Below, piece after piece: positions 15,701 through 24,084 of a stretch of 24,084 nt of DNA. The notes below the pieces were generated by a model, which saw nothing but the letters and a program-made list of their open reading frames with translations, had not been told where the DNA came from and did no database searches. The DNA lies in the NCBI GenBank assembly GCA_002315335.1, contig DCGW01000077.1:4737-28820 (forward strand), read 5' to 3'. The position numbers and the translations under genes were made by a program. Source of the DNA: Firmicutes bacterium UBA1768. Lineage in GTDB: Bacteria; Bacillota; Clostridia; Peptostreptococcales; Anaerovoracaceae. The number at the start of each line of letters is the position of its first letter. Position 1 is the stretch's first letter.

Positions 15701-15718
15701 CCACCGATACTCCGGTGG
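15701..15718 (-). repeat. Small hairpin before the flavin reductase-rubredoxin gene
   Basis: CCACCG and CGGTGG pair over 6 bp around a 6-base loop, between the DUF896 stop and the AAGGAGG site of the next gene. No T-run follows, so it is unlikely to be a terminator; it could stabilise the downstream mRNA or modulate translation. Confidence 0.4.
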
Positions 15719-15721
15719 TTA

Positions 15722-15892
15722 TCAGTCTTTAAACTCTATGTTATCAAGCTGAGCCCTGAAGTTTTTCCTGAAGGCGGCAAGATACTCTTTTCTGAGCACT
15801 TCTCTCTCTTTAAGCTCCTCTTCAGTCAGTTCTCTCTGTTTAGCTATATGTGAAAGCTCGTTTATTCGTTCAAGCCGACTCTTTTCAATCAC
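15722..15892 (-). CDS. DUF896 family small protein (YnzC-like)
   Basis: A 56-residue protein starting with GTG. The translation includes RINELSHIAKQRELTEEELKE-type helices followed by LRKEYLAAFRKNFRAQLDNI, the clear signature of the DUF896/YnzC family, a two-helix cytoplasmic protein found in Bacillota. Its function is unknown. The GTG shares its G with the TAG stop of efp (TAGTG), and AGGTGG inside the end of efp serves as ribosome binding site, so it is translationally coupled to efp. Length and helix pattern are normal for the family. Confidence 0.9.
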   Translation of the reverse strand: MIEKSRLERINELSHIAKQRELTEEELKEREVLRKEYLAAFRKNFRAQLDNIEFKD

Positions 15893-16461
15893 TATTTGCC
15901 CACCTTTGATCTTCCGAGATATTCACCTGTTCTTGTGTCTATCTGGATATATTCGCCTTCTTCGATAAAGATAGGAACCTGAATAACAGCGCCTGTTTCT
16001 ACTGTTGCAGCCTTGGTTACGTTTGTAGCTGTATCGCCCTTAACACCAGGCTCAGTTTCTGTAACCTGAAGGTCTACGAAGTTAGGTGCTTCAACCTGGA
16101 AAGCGTTACCCTTGTAGAACTTGATTGTAGCTGTATCATTTTCTCTTAAGAACTTTATAGCTTCTGCAACCTGTTCCTCTGAAAGTGGAATCTGGTCGTA
16201 AGATTCAGGGTCCATGAAATAGAAAAGCTCACCGTCGCTGTATAAATACTGCATCTGCTTTGTTTCGATGATAGCATCCTCAAACTTATCGTTTGGGTTG
16301 AACGCTTCTTCTCTTGTAGCACCTGTGATGATGTTTCTGTACTTTGTTCTTACGAAAGCAGCTCCCTTACCAGGCTTTACATGCTGGAAATCAAGGACAA
16401 CGTGTGGTTCTCCATTGATCTGAAATGTCTTGCCTTTTCTGAAATCACTTGCATATACCAT
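15892..16461 (-). CDS. efp: Translation elongation factor P
   Basis: Binds between the P and E sites of stalled ribosomes and promotes peptide bonds at polyproline stretches. The 189-residue protein has the normal three-domain length. Seen: the KOW-like N-terminal domain with [10 protein letters not shown], where Lys32 is the residue modified in family members, then [11 protein letters not shown], and the C-terminal domain with the end motif [14 protein letters not shown] strong GGAGG site precedes the ATG. It lies 12 bp after the aminopeptidase gene, a common neighbour of efp in Bacillota. Confidence 0.97.
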   Translation of the reverse strand: MVYASDFRKGKTFQINGEPHVVLDFQHVKPGKGAAFVRTKYRNIITGATREEAFNPNDKFEDAIIETKQMQYLYSDGELFYFMDPESYDQIPLSEEQVAEAIKFLRENDTATIKFYKGNAFQVEAPNFVDLQVTETEPGVKGDTATNVTKAATVETGAVIQVPIFIEEGEYIQIDTRTGEYLGRSKVGK

Positions 16462-16473
16462 AAAAATTTCCTC

Positions 16474-17601
16474 CTAAATTATTATTAGTTCTTTATTTGA
16501 AGAAGAGAGAACTTCACATCCCGTATCAGTGACAAGAACCAGATCTTCTATTCTCACTCCAAACCTTCCGGGCAGATATATTCCGGGCTCAACCGTAACA
16601 GCCATATCTGCAGCAAGCACTTCCACGCTTGCCGGATTTTCTGTGGGTGCTTCGTGTATTTCGAGACCGACACCGTGACCGAGTCCATGTCCAAAACACT
16701 CACCGTACCCATAATATTTTATAATATCTCTTGCTATTCTGTCAATCTCCTTGGCAGGTTTTCCTGCACAAACAGCATCAACTGTAGTCTGCTGGGCCTC
16801 TTTTACTATTTCATAGACCTTGTTCATCTCGTCCGAAACCATTCCAAAGGCAACTGTTCTGGTCATATCGGAGCAATAGCCTCGATACTTGCAGCCATAG
16901 TCCATAGTAAGAAACTCTCCATCCGCTATACGCTTATCCGAGGGTTCTCCGTGCGGCATGCTTGATTTAACGCCCGACACAGCAATCGTGTCAAAGGAGG
17001 TACCCTCAGCTCCGGCACGTCTCATGAAAAACTCCAGCTCCATAGCAACCTCAAGCTCCGAAATTCCCGGCTTCAACAGAGACAGTATATGTGTAAAAGC
17101 CTCATCACCAATCGCTTCGGCTTTTCTGAGACAGTCCTTTTCGTACTCATCCTTGACCATTCTCAGGTCCTTAATAATATTTCCCACAGGCCTGATGTAA
17201 GGTCTGTCGTCGGCAGAGCTTCCCGCAAGTACGCTTTCGAGAGAAACATTGTTAAGCTTTTCACAAATCTCCTTAAAAAAGGAAAACGTAATATACTCCT
17301 CTTCAACGCCAATGTTTTTTGGCTTGACTTTGTTAATAAAATCAAATACCGTAAAGCTTCTGTCTGTCAGTATCGGTGTAAGTCCTGCCTTGTTTTTTTC
17401 CGCAGCTTCAATGTATCTGAAGTCTGTCAGCAAAAACCCCTCATTTTTTGTCAGCAAAACAGTCGCATTAGTGGACTTGAAATCGGTTAACCACGTGACG
17501 TTGACTGGATCTGTAATAAGCATCGCATCAAGACCAGCCTTTTCCATTCCGGCCCTTGCGGCAAAAACTCTTTTCGGCAGCAGCGAAACCAATCTTTCCA
17601 T
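16474..17601 (-). CDS. M24 family Xaa-Pro aminopeptidase (aminopeptidase P type)
   Basis: Dinuclear metallopeptidase that removes N-terminal residues before proline. With the start at 17601 it has 375 residues: an N-terminal creatinase-like domain (about 5-135) and a C-terminal pita-bread domain. Metal ligands are visible as Asp234, Asp245, His309, Glu338 and Glu352 ([31 protein letters not shown]). I chose ATG 17601 because it lies one base after the stop of the ylbF-family gene (TAATATG); the longer frame from 17646 would overlap that gene by 44 bases. No good Shine-Dalgarno is seen, so reinitiation after the upstream stop is likely. Adjacent efp fits a shared theme of proline-containing peptides, by inference only. 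Confidence 0.92.
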   Translation of the reverse strand: MERLVSLLPKRVFAARAGMEKAGLDAMLITDPVNVTWLTDFKSTNATVLLTKNEGFLLTDFRYIEAAEKNKAGLTPILTDRSFTVFDFINKVKPKNIGVEEEYITFSFFKEICEKLNNVSLESVLAGSSADDRPYIRPVGNIIKDLRMVKDEYEKDCLRKAEAIGDEAFTHILSLLKPGISELEVAMELEFFMRRAGAEGTSFDTIAVSGVKSSMPHGEPSDKRIADGEFLTMDYGCKYRGYCSDMTRTVAFGMVSDEMNKVYEIVKEAQQTTVDAVCAGKPAKEIDRIARDIIKYYGYGECFGHGLGHGVGLEIHEAPTENPASVEVLAADMAVTVEPGIYLPGRFGVRIEDLVLVTDTGCEVLSSSNKELIII

Positions 17602-17602
17602 A

Positions 17603-17929
17603 TTATAATTTGATAGCTTCACCGATGATGTTGTAGATTTCCGCAACCATCTGTGTGAATTTCATTTCAGCCTGAAGATAAGCAGCAGCCTTAGGGTTCT
17701 GGTTTAATACTCCTAAGAGATCCTGAACCTCTTTAATAGCAGCCGGATCAGGCTTCTGTCCTGTCATCTGAGCCACCTGGAACTGATACTGCTTCTGCTG
17801 GAAGTCGACGAGCATCTTGTTTACTTCCGGAATATTTGCTACTTCAGACTTAATGTTTGCATATTCCTTGTATTCCTGACTTTCCTTTAACGCATTTGCT
17901 AAATTTCGCGCGTAATCATATGGGTTCAT
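17603..17929 (-). CDS. YlbF/YmcA family regulator
   Basis: Small helical protein of 108 residues. In Bacillus subtilis YlbF and YmcA form, with YaaT, a complex that steers RNase Y and affects sporulation, competence and biofilm formation. The family pattern is seen in the N-terminal ARNLANALKESQEYKEY, the central DFQQKQYQFQVAQMTGQ and the C-terminal FTQMVAEIYNIIGEAI. AAGGAG precedes the ATG. The gene lies 24 bp after rnj, so an RNA-decay nuclease and a possible RNA-decay cofactor are made from one transcript. Role in this organism is inferred from the family. Confidence 0.9.
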   Translation of the reverse strand: MNPYDYARNLANALKESQEYKEYANIKSEVANIPEVNKMLVDFQQKQYQFQVAQMTGQKPDPAAIKEVQDLLGVLNQNPKAAAYLQAEMKFTQMVAEIYNIIGEAIKL

Positions 17930-17953
17930 AATATTCTCCTTTTTCGTAAATTA

Positions 17954-19630
17954 TTAATTAACTTCAATAAATATCGGCAATATAACCGGATTTCTCTTAG
18001 TCTTTCTGAAGATAAAGTCTCTGAGCTCATCCTTAATACCATTTTTTAGTGCAGACCAATCCTTAACGCCATCATTTTCCATCTTATGGAGTCTTGTCTT
18101 GACAGCTGTTCTTGCAGCCTCAATAAGGTCCTCAGACTCTCTTACATATACAAAGCCTCTGGAAATAATCTCAGGATCTGTGCAGACGAGTCCGGTTTGC
18201 TTCGATACTGCGGCAACAACTATGATAAGCCCTCCCTCAGAAAGCATTTTTCTGTCTCTTAATACGATGTTTCCAACATCACCAACGCCAAGACCGTCAA
18301 CCAAAATGCTGCCTGTAGAAGCCATTTTATCGTATTTTTTTACTCCTGCTGCACTGAATTCAAGAGCATCACCATTTTCCATTACAAAGGTATTTTCCGG
18401 TCTGACACCCATTCCTACAGCAATATCTCTGTGAGCGATAAGGTGTCTGTATTCTCCGTGCACAGGAAGGAAGTACTTAGGCTTAATCAAAGACTGCATA
18501 AGCTTAAGCTCTTCGGCGTTAGCGTGACCCGAAACGTGAATATCCGCAACATCAGAATTGTAAATATGCGCTCCCTTTTCACAAAGCTTGTTGATAATAG
18601 TTGAAACAGGCTTTTCGTTTCCCGGGATAGGATTGGATGAAAATACTATTGTATCCCCGGCCTTAACCTGAATCATCTTATGCTCCGAATTTGCCATTCT
18701 GGTGAGAGCCGACATAGGCTCACCCTGGCTTCCCGTTGTTACTATTACAATCTCATCATCTCTAAGGCTTCTGATTTTGCTGATGTCTATCAAAGTACCC
18801 TTAGGTATTTTCATATAACCAAGCTCTGTTGCCTTATTTACTACATTCACCATAGAACGACCTGAAACAGCAACCTTTCTGCCGTTTTTTGCAGCCGCAT
18901 CAATAATTCTTTGAACACGATATACATTTGACGCAAATGTAGCAATTATTATTCTCGATTCTGCCTGCTCGAATATTGTGTCCACGGTTTCACCAACCGT
19001 TTTTTCAGACCTTGTATAGCCAGGCTTTATCGCATTTGTACTATCAGCCATCATCAGCAGAACGCCTCTTCCGCCAATAGTGGCAAGTCTCTGGAAGTCC
19101 ATAGGCGGACCATCCAAAGGTGTATAATCTATCTTAAAATCTCCTGTGTGGAAGACGGTTCCCAGGGGAGTTTTAATAGCAAGTGCCGCAGCTCCCGGAA
19201 TAGAATGAGTCATTCTTATTATTTCTACTGTAAAGCTGCCAAGCTTAATGACATCACCGTTGGTTACGTCCATCATTCGAGCCTTTATTCCGTGCTCCTT
19301 GAGCTTGTTCTCAATGAGCCCCAGAGACAGCCTTGCACCATAAACCGGAACGTCTGAGAACTGCTTTAAGAAGTACGGCAGTGCCCCTATGTGGTCCTCA
19401 TGTCCGTGAGTAATGAAAATTGCCTTTATCTTACTTCTGTTAGCATGAAGATATGAAAAGTCAGGAATAACTATATCTATTCCCAGCATATCATCCTCAG
19501 GAAAGCTAAGACCACAGTCAACGATGATAATTTCATCTCTATATTCAAACACCGTCATGTTCTTACCGATTTCATTAAGTCCGCCCAACGGTAAAACTCT
19601 GAGGGTGCCCATATTTTGTTGTTTTCGCAA
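17954..19630 (-). CDS. rnj: Ribonuclease J (metallo-beta-lactamase fold)
   Basis: Dual-function nuclease with 5'-3' exonuclease and endonuclease activity, central to mRNA turnover and rRNA maturation in Bacillota. The 558-residue protein has the metallo-beta-lactamase motif HGHEDH (75-80), the later HTGDFK and MADSTNA segments, the beta-CASP parts around TFASNVYRVQRI and the HVSGHAN motif, and a C-terminal domain ending in RKTKRNPVILPIFIEVN. The start is TTG at 19630, with GGGAGG five bases upstream; the next ATG, at 19612, would be 23 bases from that site. It lies 39 bp after leuS, with two competing hairpins in between. One copy only is in this window. Confidence 0.95.
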   Translation of the reverse strand: MRKQQNMGTLRVLPLGGLNEIGKNMTVFEYRDEIIIVDCGLSFPEDDMLGIDIVIPDFSYLHANRSKIKAIFITHGHEDHIGALPYFLKQFSDVPVYGARLSLGLIENKLKEHGIKARMMDVTNGDVIKLGSFTVEIIRMTHSIPGAAALAIKTPLGTVFHTGDFKIDYTPLDGPPMDFQRLATIGGRGVLLMMADSTNAIKPGYTRSEKTVGETVDTIFEQAESRIIIATFASNVYRVQRIIDAAAKNGRKVAVSGRSMVNVVNKATELGYMKIPKGTLIDISKIRSLRDDEIVIVTTGSQGEPMSALTRMANSEHKMIQVKAGDTIVFSSNPIPGNEKPVSTIINKLCEKGAHIYNSDVADIHVSGHANAEELKLMQSLIKPKYFLPVHGEYRHLIAHRDIAVGMGVRPENTFVMENGDALEFSAAGVKKYDKMASTGSILVDGLGVGDVGNIVLRDRKMLSEGGLIIVVAAVSKQTGLVCTDPEIISRGFVYVRESEDLIEAARTAVKTRLHKMENDGVKDWSALKNGIKDELRDFIFRKTKRNPVILPIFIEVN

Positions 19631-19635
19631 AATAA

Positions 19636-19670
19636 CCTCCCGAAACGGAGGACTAGTATTTCTCCGTTTC
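19636..19670 (-). promoter_or_regulatory. Two alternative hairpins at the leuS-rnj junction
   Basis: Minus-strand RNA: GAAACGGAG (19670-19662) pairs perfectly with CTCCGTTTC (19650-19642) around an 11-base loop. The first base is the last base of the leuS stop. In the alternative fold CCTCC (19651-19647) pairs with GGAGG (19640-19636), the rnj Shine-Dalgarno, around a 6-base loop. The folds share bases 19647-19650 and exclude each other. No T-run follows, so this is not a terminator. Confidence 0.5.
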
Positions 19671-22138
19671 TATTTAACTACTATATTAACTAATTTACCC
19701 GGTACAGCAATAATCTTAACAACAGCCTTATCTCCGACCAGCTGTTTTGTGTTATCTCTGCCCATGATGAGTGCTTCGAGGTCACCCTTAGAAAGACCAT
19801 TAGGTACATTAAGCTTTTCCTTAACCTTACCATTAATCTGGATTACAACCTCTACCTCATCCTTAACAAGCGCTTTTTCGTCAAAAACAGGCCACTTTTC
19901 CTTATAAATGGAGTCGCCGTGTCCGAGTTCTTCCCACATTTCCTCACAGATATGAGGCGTGAACGGTGAAAGCACCTTAATCATATTTTCAATTGCGGCC
20001 TTGAGAAGAGCTGCGTTGATTTCCTTTACTTCCTTGTATCTGTAAATTTCGTTAACCAATTCCATGATAGAAGAAATCGCAGTGTTGAAGTTGAATCTTC
20101 CGCCAGCATCCTCAGTAACCTTCTTAATTGTAGCATTCATTTCAAATGCAAGGCTCTTATCGTCGCTGTTCTTAATTTCATATGAATCAGCAGCTCCTAT
20201 AACTGTGTCCTTCACCTCGTCAACGAGTCTGTATACACGGTTTAAGAACCTGTAGCTGCCTTCTACTCCTGTATCTGACCAGTCTAATTCTCTATCAGGC
20301 GGTGCTGCAAAGAGTATGAAAAGTCTTGCTGTATCAGCGCCGTATTTTCCGATGATTTCATCAGGCGAAACTACGTTGCCTATAGACTTACTCATCTTTT
20401 TGCCATCTTTAATAACCATTCCCTGTGTGAGAAGGTTCTTAAAAGGTTCTTCTGTTGTTACAAGGCCTAAATCATAGAGAGCCATTTGGAAAAATCTTGC
20501 ATACATGAGGTGAAGAATAGCATGCTCTACACCACCGATGTACTGGTCAACATTCATCCAATACTTAACCTTATCATAGTTGAATGCCTCTCCTTCGTTT
20601 CTCGCATCACAGTATCTTAAGAAATACCATGAAGAATCAAGGAAGGTATCCATAGTATCGATTTCACGCTTCGCAGGTTTTCCGCAGACAGGACAAACTG
20701 TGTCTACGAAGGTTTTGCTTGTAGCTATAGGGCTCTCACCCTTGCCGGTAAACTCAACGTCTGTCGGGAGCATTACAGGCAGGTTTTCTTCCTTTTCCGG
20801 AACCCAGCCGCAGTGCTCGCAGTAAATCATAGGAATAGGAGTTCCCCAGTATCTCTGTCTTGAAATAAGCCAGTCTCTGAGCTTGTAGTTTACCGCTTTT
20901 TTACCTATGCCCTTCTTTTCAACCAATTCAATAAGCTTTTCTATTGCTACGAGGTTATTCATTCCGTCAAACTCACCTGAATTGATGAGTGTACCCTCAG
21001 CCTTGCAGGCAGCCTTGAGGTCATTGAGGTCAACCTCAGGATCATGAGGATCAACTACAGGAATAATCGGAAGGTCAAAGGTCTTTGCAAAGTCAAAGTC
21101 TCTCTGGTCATGAGCAGGTACACCCATAACTATACCTGTTCCGTAACCCATGAGTACGTAATCTGTTACATAAATTGGAATTTCCTTTCCTGTGAAAGGA
21201 TTTACAGCATATCTTCCTGTGAATACGCCGGTCTTTTCGCCGACAGTTGAAGATCTTTCGATATCATTCTTATGTGAAGCTTCTTCAATATATGCTCTTA
21301 CGACAGCCTCTTCCTTTGTTCCTTTAATGAGGTTTTCAACCTCAGGATGCTCAGGAGCAATTACCATAAAGGTAGTACCAAAAATTGTATCTACTCTTGT
21401 TGTGAAGACTGTGAAAATTTTATCAAGGTCCTTAACCTTAAACTGAACCTCCGCACCAACGGAACGTCCGATCCAGTTTTTCTGCATTATCTTAACCTTG
21501 TTTGGCCAGCCCTCGAGCTCGTCTAAGTTTTCAAGAAGTCTGTCAGCATAGTCAGTGATTTTGAAGTACCACTGCGAGAGATTTTTCTTACCCACAACGC
21601 TGCCGCATCTTTCGCAGCAGCCGTCAACCACCTGCTCGTTAGCAAGTACGGTTGCGCAGCTTGGGCACCAGTTTACAGGGTTTTCCTTCTTATATGCAAG
21701 TCCCTTCTTATAGAACTGAATGAAAATCCACTGCATCCACTTATAATACTTTGGATGACAGGTCGCAACAGACCTGTCCCAATCGTATGAAAGTCCCATT
21801 CTCTTAAGCTGTGTGGTCATTTCCGCCATATTGGACCAGGTCCAGTCTGCAGGCTCTACTCCATGCTTGATAGCAGCATTTTCCGCAGGAAGTCCAAAGC
21901 TGTCATATCCCATCGGATGAAGAACATTATAACCAGCCATGTGCTTATATCTTGCTATAACGTCGCCAATGGAATAGTTTCTTACATGACCCATGTGAAG
22001 CTTGCCTGAAGGATAAGGAAACATTTCAAGAACATAGTATTTTTCCTTGGAGGCATCCTCTGTTGTTTTAAAAAGATGCTCTTCCTCCCATTTTTTCTGC
22101 CATTTAGCTTCAATATTTTTAAAATCGTAATAAGCCAT
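19670..22138 (-). CDS. leuS: Leucyl-tRNA synthetase
   Basis: Class I synthetase that charges tRNA-Leu. The 822-residue protein is full length. Seen: the HMGH signature (48-51), a zinc-type cysteine cluster (CPSCATVL and CCERCG) in the insert before the editing domain, the CP1 editing part including the TTRVDTIFG threonine-rich motif and [13 protein letters not shown], the KMSKS loop (581-585), the anticodon-binding domain, and the C-terminal domain with [13 protein letters not shown] about eight bases upstream supports the ATG. It lies 14 bp after the yqeK-rsfS gene; the order nadD-yqeK-rsfS-leuS is common in Bacillota. Confidence 0.98.
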   Translation of the reverse strand: MAYYDFKNIEAKWQKKWEEEHLFKTTEDASKEKYYVLEMFPYPSGKLHMGHVRNYSIGDVIARYKHMAGYNVLHPMGYDSFGLPAENAAIKHGVEPADWTWSNMAEMTTQLKRMGLSYDWDRSVATCHPKYYKWMQWIFIQFYKKGLAYKKENPVNWCPSCATVLANEQVVDGCCERCGSVVGKKNLSQWYFKITDYADRLLENLDELEGWPNKVKIMQKNWIGRSVGAEVQFKVKDLDKIFTVFTTRVDTIFGTTFMVIAPEHPEVENLIKGTKEEAVVRAYIEEASHKNDIERSSTVGEKTGVFTGRYAVNPFTGKEIPIYVTDYVLMGYGTGIVMGVPAHDQRDFDFAKTFDLPIIPVVDPHDPEVDLNDLKAACKAEGTLINSGEFDGMNNLVAIEKLIELVEKKGIGKKAVNYKLRDWLISRQRYWGTPIPMIYCEHCGWVPEKEENLPVMLPTDVEFTGKGESPIATSKTFVDTVCPVCGKPAKREIDTMDTFLDSSWYFLRYCDARNEGEAFNYDKVKYWMNVDQYIGGVEHAILHLMYARFFQMALYDLGLVTTEEPFKNLLTQGMVIKDGKKMSKSIGNVVSPDEIIGKYGADTARLFILFAAPPDRELDWSDTGVEGSYRFLNRVYRLVDEVKDTVIGAADSYEIKNSDDKSLAFEMNATIKKVTEDAGGRFNFNTAISSIMELVNEIYRYKEVKEINAALLKAAIENMIKVLSPFTPHICEEMWEELGHGDSIYKEKWPVFDEKALVKDEVEVVIQINGKVKEKLNVPNGLSKGDLEALIMGRDNTKQLVGDKAVVKIIAVPGKLVNIVVK

Positions 22139-22152
22139 TAAAAATTCTCCTC

Positions 22153-23007
22153 TTATTCTGCGCTTTCATAATAGGTGATTTCGTTATCACCCCAAAGTTT
22201 TTCAAGATTATATCTTTCTCTCATATCCTGAGAATATATGTGTACAACTATGTCGCCGAAGTCAAGCAATATCCATCCGCTTCCGCTTCCCTCTCGCTGT
22301 TTTAGCTGAACACCTACTTCTGCTAATTTGTCTTCAACTTCGTCGGCAATAGTCTTCATCAGTCTGTCGTTCGGAGCTGATGTTATAACGAAGTAGTCAG
22401 CAAAACCTGAAGTGGCCGAAATGTCAATAATAGCGATGTTCTGACCTTTCTTACTGTCCATAATATCGGCAGTTTTCCATGCTAAAGCTTTTGTATCCAT
22501 AGTTTCTCCTTTCTTCATAACTTTAATAATTGTATTATCCAGCAGCTTAATACAAACTGCATTAATATCCTTATATGCTAATTCTCTTAGCTCCTCAACC
22601 CCCGGGTAGTCCCTGTTTTTCTCTATTGCATCTGCGGAATAGACAATTTTTTCCATAAGGCTCATGTTAAAGTCACCAACCGTGTGGTTCTTAATAGCCA
22701 AAAGAAGCTCTTCATCGTCAATTCCATATTCATACTTGAGTATGCAGGCTGCGGTCTGACTGTGAGCCAGAGCCCGGTTCCCAAGATATTTGTTGTCCAG
22801 TCCGTACCGCCTTACTATTTCGTCGGACTCTTCAATGCTGATATTCTTGCAGAAGTCGTGCAAAAGACCGGCCATTTCAGCCTTCTGAGGATTTGCACCG
22901 TGAATTTTTGCAAGCTTCACAGCCATTTCGGCAACTCCTAAGGTATGGCTTAACCTGGTCGGCTTAAGCCTTTCCTCGAGAAGCTTCAATACTTCTTCTT
23001 TTGTCAT
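22153..23007 (-). CDS. YqeK (HD-domain Ap4A hydrolase) fused in frame to ribosome silencing factor RsfS
   Basis: Continuous frame of 284 residues with two domains normally made by separate adjacent genes. Residues 1-165 match YqeK, a symmetrical diadenosine tetraphosphate hydrolase: His21, His50-Asp51 (LLHDFCK), His82 (AHS), His108 (KNHT) and Asp126 (SADAIE). Residues 170-284 match RsfS, which binds ribosomal protein uL14 and blocks subunit joining: [19 protein letters not shown] and [15 protein letters not shown]. The ATG at 23007 lies one base after the nadD stop; a longer frame to 23049 overlaps nadD. An internal ATG at 22500 with AAAGGAG five bases upstream could yield free RsfS of 115 residues. 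Both domains look intact. Confidence 0.92.
   Translation of the reverse strand: MTKEEVLKLLEERLKPTRLSHTLGVAEMAVKLAKIHGANPQKAEMAGLLHDFCKNISIEESDEIVRRYGLDNKYLGNRALAHSQTAACILKYEYGIDDEELLLAIKNHTVGDFNMSLMEKIVYSADAIEKNRDYPGVEELRELAYKDINAVCIKLLDNTIIKVMKKGETMDTKALAWKTADIMDSKKGQNIAIIDISATSGFADYFVITSAPNDRLMKTIADEVEDKLAEVGVQLKQREGSGSGWILLDFGDIVVHIYSQDMRERYNLEKLWGDNEITYYESAE
22498..22512 (-). promoter_or_regulatory. Internal ribosome binding site and start for free RsfS
   Basis: AAAGGAG (22512-22506), five bases, then ATG (22500-22498), in frame within the yqeK-rsfS coding sequence exactly at the domain border. The position matches where RsfS starts in organisms with separate genes. Confidence 0.65.
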
Positions 23008-23008
23008 T

Positions 23009-23709
23009 TTATATATCCCTGTACAAGTTATTCTCAAGCAGATATTCAAGAACCTCTTCTTCTATAGGCAAATTATCAGTGTCCAAAATTTGTGCATCTG
23101 TTATATTTTTGCGCACAATACAAGCTTCAGCATTCTGCCCCTCAGATAATTCGTCCAGCTTTCTTCTTATTTCTTCGATAAAAGCCCTGACCTCTGTAGA
23201 GGAAATATCCGGAGCGGGAATGTCTTTTAACAAGGTTATATCAGCACCAAGCCTGCTTCGGTATTCCTTCACCTTAGCTTCAGCAGCAGATAAATCAACC
23301 CCAGGTCTGGCCGCTATGATAAACTCAAACTCCTTTAGAAGCTTTTCCCACTCATACCACCTGTGAATATCAAAGATTTCGTCAGTGCCTGTGATAAAAC
23401 ACAGTCGTGACTCATCTCCAACCTCTTTTCTGAGCCTGGTAAGAGTATTATAAGTATATGACTTCTCGGCACTTCTCACTTCAATATCCGATATTTCAAA
23501 GGACGGGTTTCCCCTCAGAGCCAGCTCAACCATTCGCATTCTGTGAGCAGCCTCTGTCATCCCACTCTTTGAATCAAAGGCGTGCTTGCCAGTGGGAATA
23601 AAAATAACCTTTGAAAGACCGCAAGCCTCCTTGGCATAGGCTGCAAGAAAGGTGTGTCCCTTGTGAGGCGGATTAAAGCTGCCGCCGAGTATACCGATTC
23701 GTGTTTCCA

Positions 23710-23710
<1 letters not shown>
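23009..23710 (-). CDS. nadD: Nicotinate-nucleotide adenylyltransferase
   Basis: Transfers AMP from ATP to nicotinate mononucleotide in NAD synthesis. The 233-residue protein is somewhat longer than the usual 190-215. Seen: the nucleotidyltransferase motif GSFNPPHKGH (10-19), FITGTDEIFDIHRWYEWEKL (about 105-124), and ISSTEVR (169-175). Between ISSTEVR and the C-terminal EEEVLEYLLENNLY there are about 30 extra polar residues, and the usual PPHK-type motif near residue 40 reads TGKHAFDSK. The start is GTG, sharing one base with the aspS stop (TAGTG), with GGAG eight bases upstream. It is followed one base later by yqeK-rsfS. Confidence 0.93.

Positions 23711-24084
<374 letters not shown>

Noticed and set aside
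17602..17646. 15-residue N-terminal extension of the M24 peptidase
   Set aside because: It overlaps the ylbF-family gene by 44 bases, whereas ATG 17601 follows that stop by one base and starts at the conserved domain.
23008..23049. 14-residue N-terminal extension of the YqeK-RsfS protein
   Set aside because: It overlaps nadD and precedes the normal YqeK start; ATG 23007 lies one base after the nadD stop.
23001..23366. Open frame of 121 codons on the plus strand
   Set aside because: Antisense to nadD, whose conserved motifs define the real frame.

Overview
The window looks like a chromosomal stretch from an anaerobic, moderately low-G+C Bacillota, most likely class Clostridia. The pointers are strong AGGAGG-type ribosome binding sites, RNase J with a YlbF-family protein, a DUF896 (YnzC-like) protein, a rubredoxin/flavin reductase fusion, an acetate kinase and an FMN riboswitch before an ECF-type riboflavin carrier. 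The exact genus cannot be read from the sequence. Every gene I can support lies on the minus strand, so transcription runs from high to low coordinates. I see no tRNA, rRNA, CRISPR array, insertion sequence or prophage.

In transcription order there are six blocks. (1) 24084-15067, a dense housekeeping cluster: aspS (C-terminal part), nadD, a yqeK-rsfS fusion, leuS, rnj, a ylbF-family gene, an M24 aminopeptidase P-type gene, efp, a DUF896 gene and a flavin reductase-rubredoxin gene, closed by a strong terminator at 15001-15040. (2) 14970-13190, an AMP-forming acyl-CoA synthetase with its own promoter and a leader of about 110 nt. (3) 13147-11867, ackA. (4) 11844-11019, a DUF177 (YceD) gene and rpmF, with a near-consensus promoter and a terminator. 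(5) 10978-9302, two tandem glutamate 5-kinase paralogues behind a promoter overlapped by a perfect 13-bp inverted repeat. (6) 9317-8541, ribU with promoter, FMN riboswitch and terminator. A TTGAAA-N17-TATAAT promoter at 8510-8538 then drives xseB, ispA, dxs and tlyA. The series runs on, with short gaps or overlaps, into a DUF975 membrane protein, two half-size chromate-family transporters, an S66 LD-carboxypeptidase and a P-type calcium-ATPase-like gene cut by the window start.

Functionally, block 1 joins tRNA charging, NAD synthesis, ribosome control, translation elongation and RNA decay. The 8460-4672 genes make the MEP-pathway entry product and a prenyl diphosphate. The distal genes are membrane or cell-wall functions appended to that operon.

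The items most worth attention are the two glutamate 5-kinases with complementary active-site substitutions, the in-frame YqeK-RsfS fusion that keeps an internal ribosome binding site for RsfS, two mutually exclusive hairpins at the leuS/rnj junction, and the compact riboswitch whose closing stem runs into the Shine-Dalgarno sequence of ribU. I found no clearly unprecedented multi-gene system.
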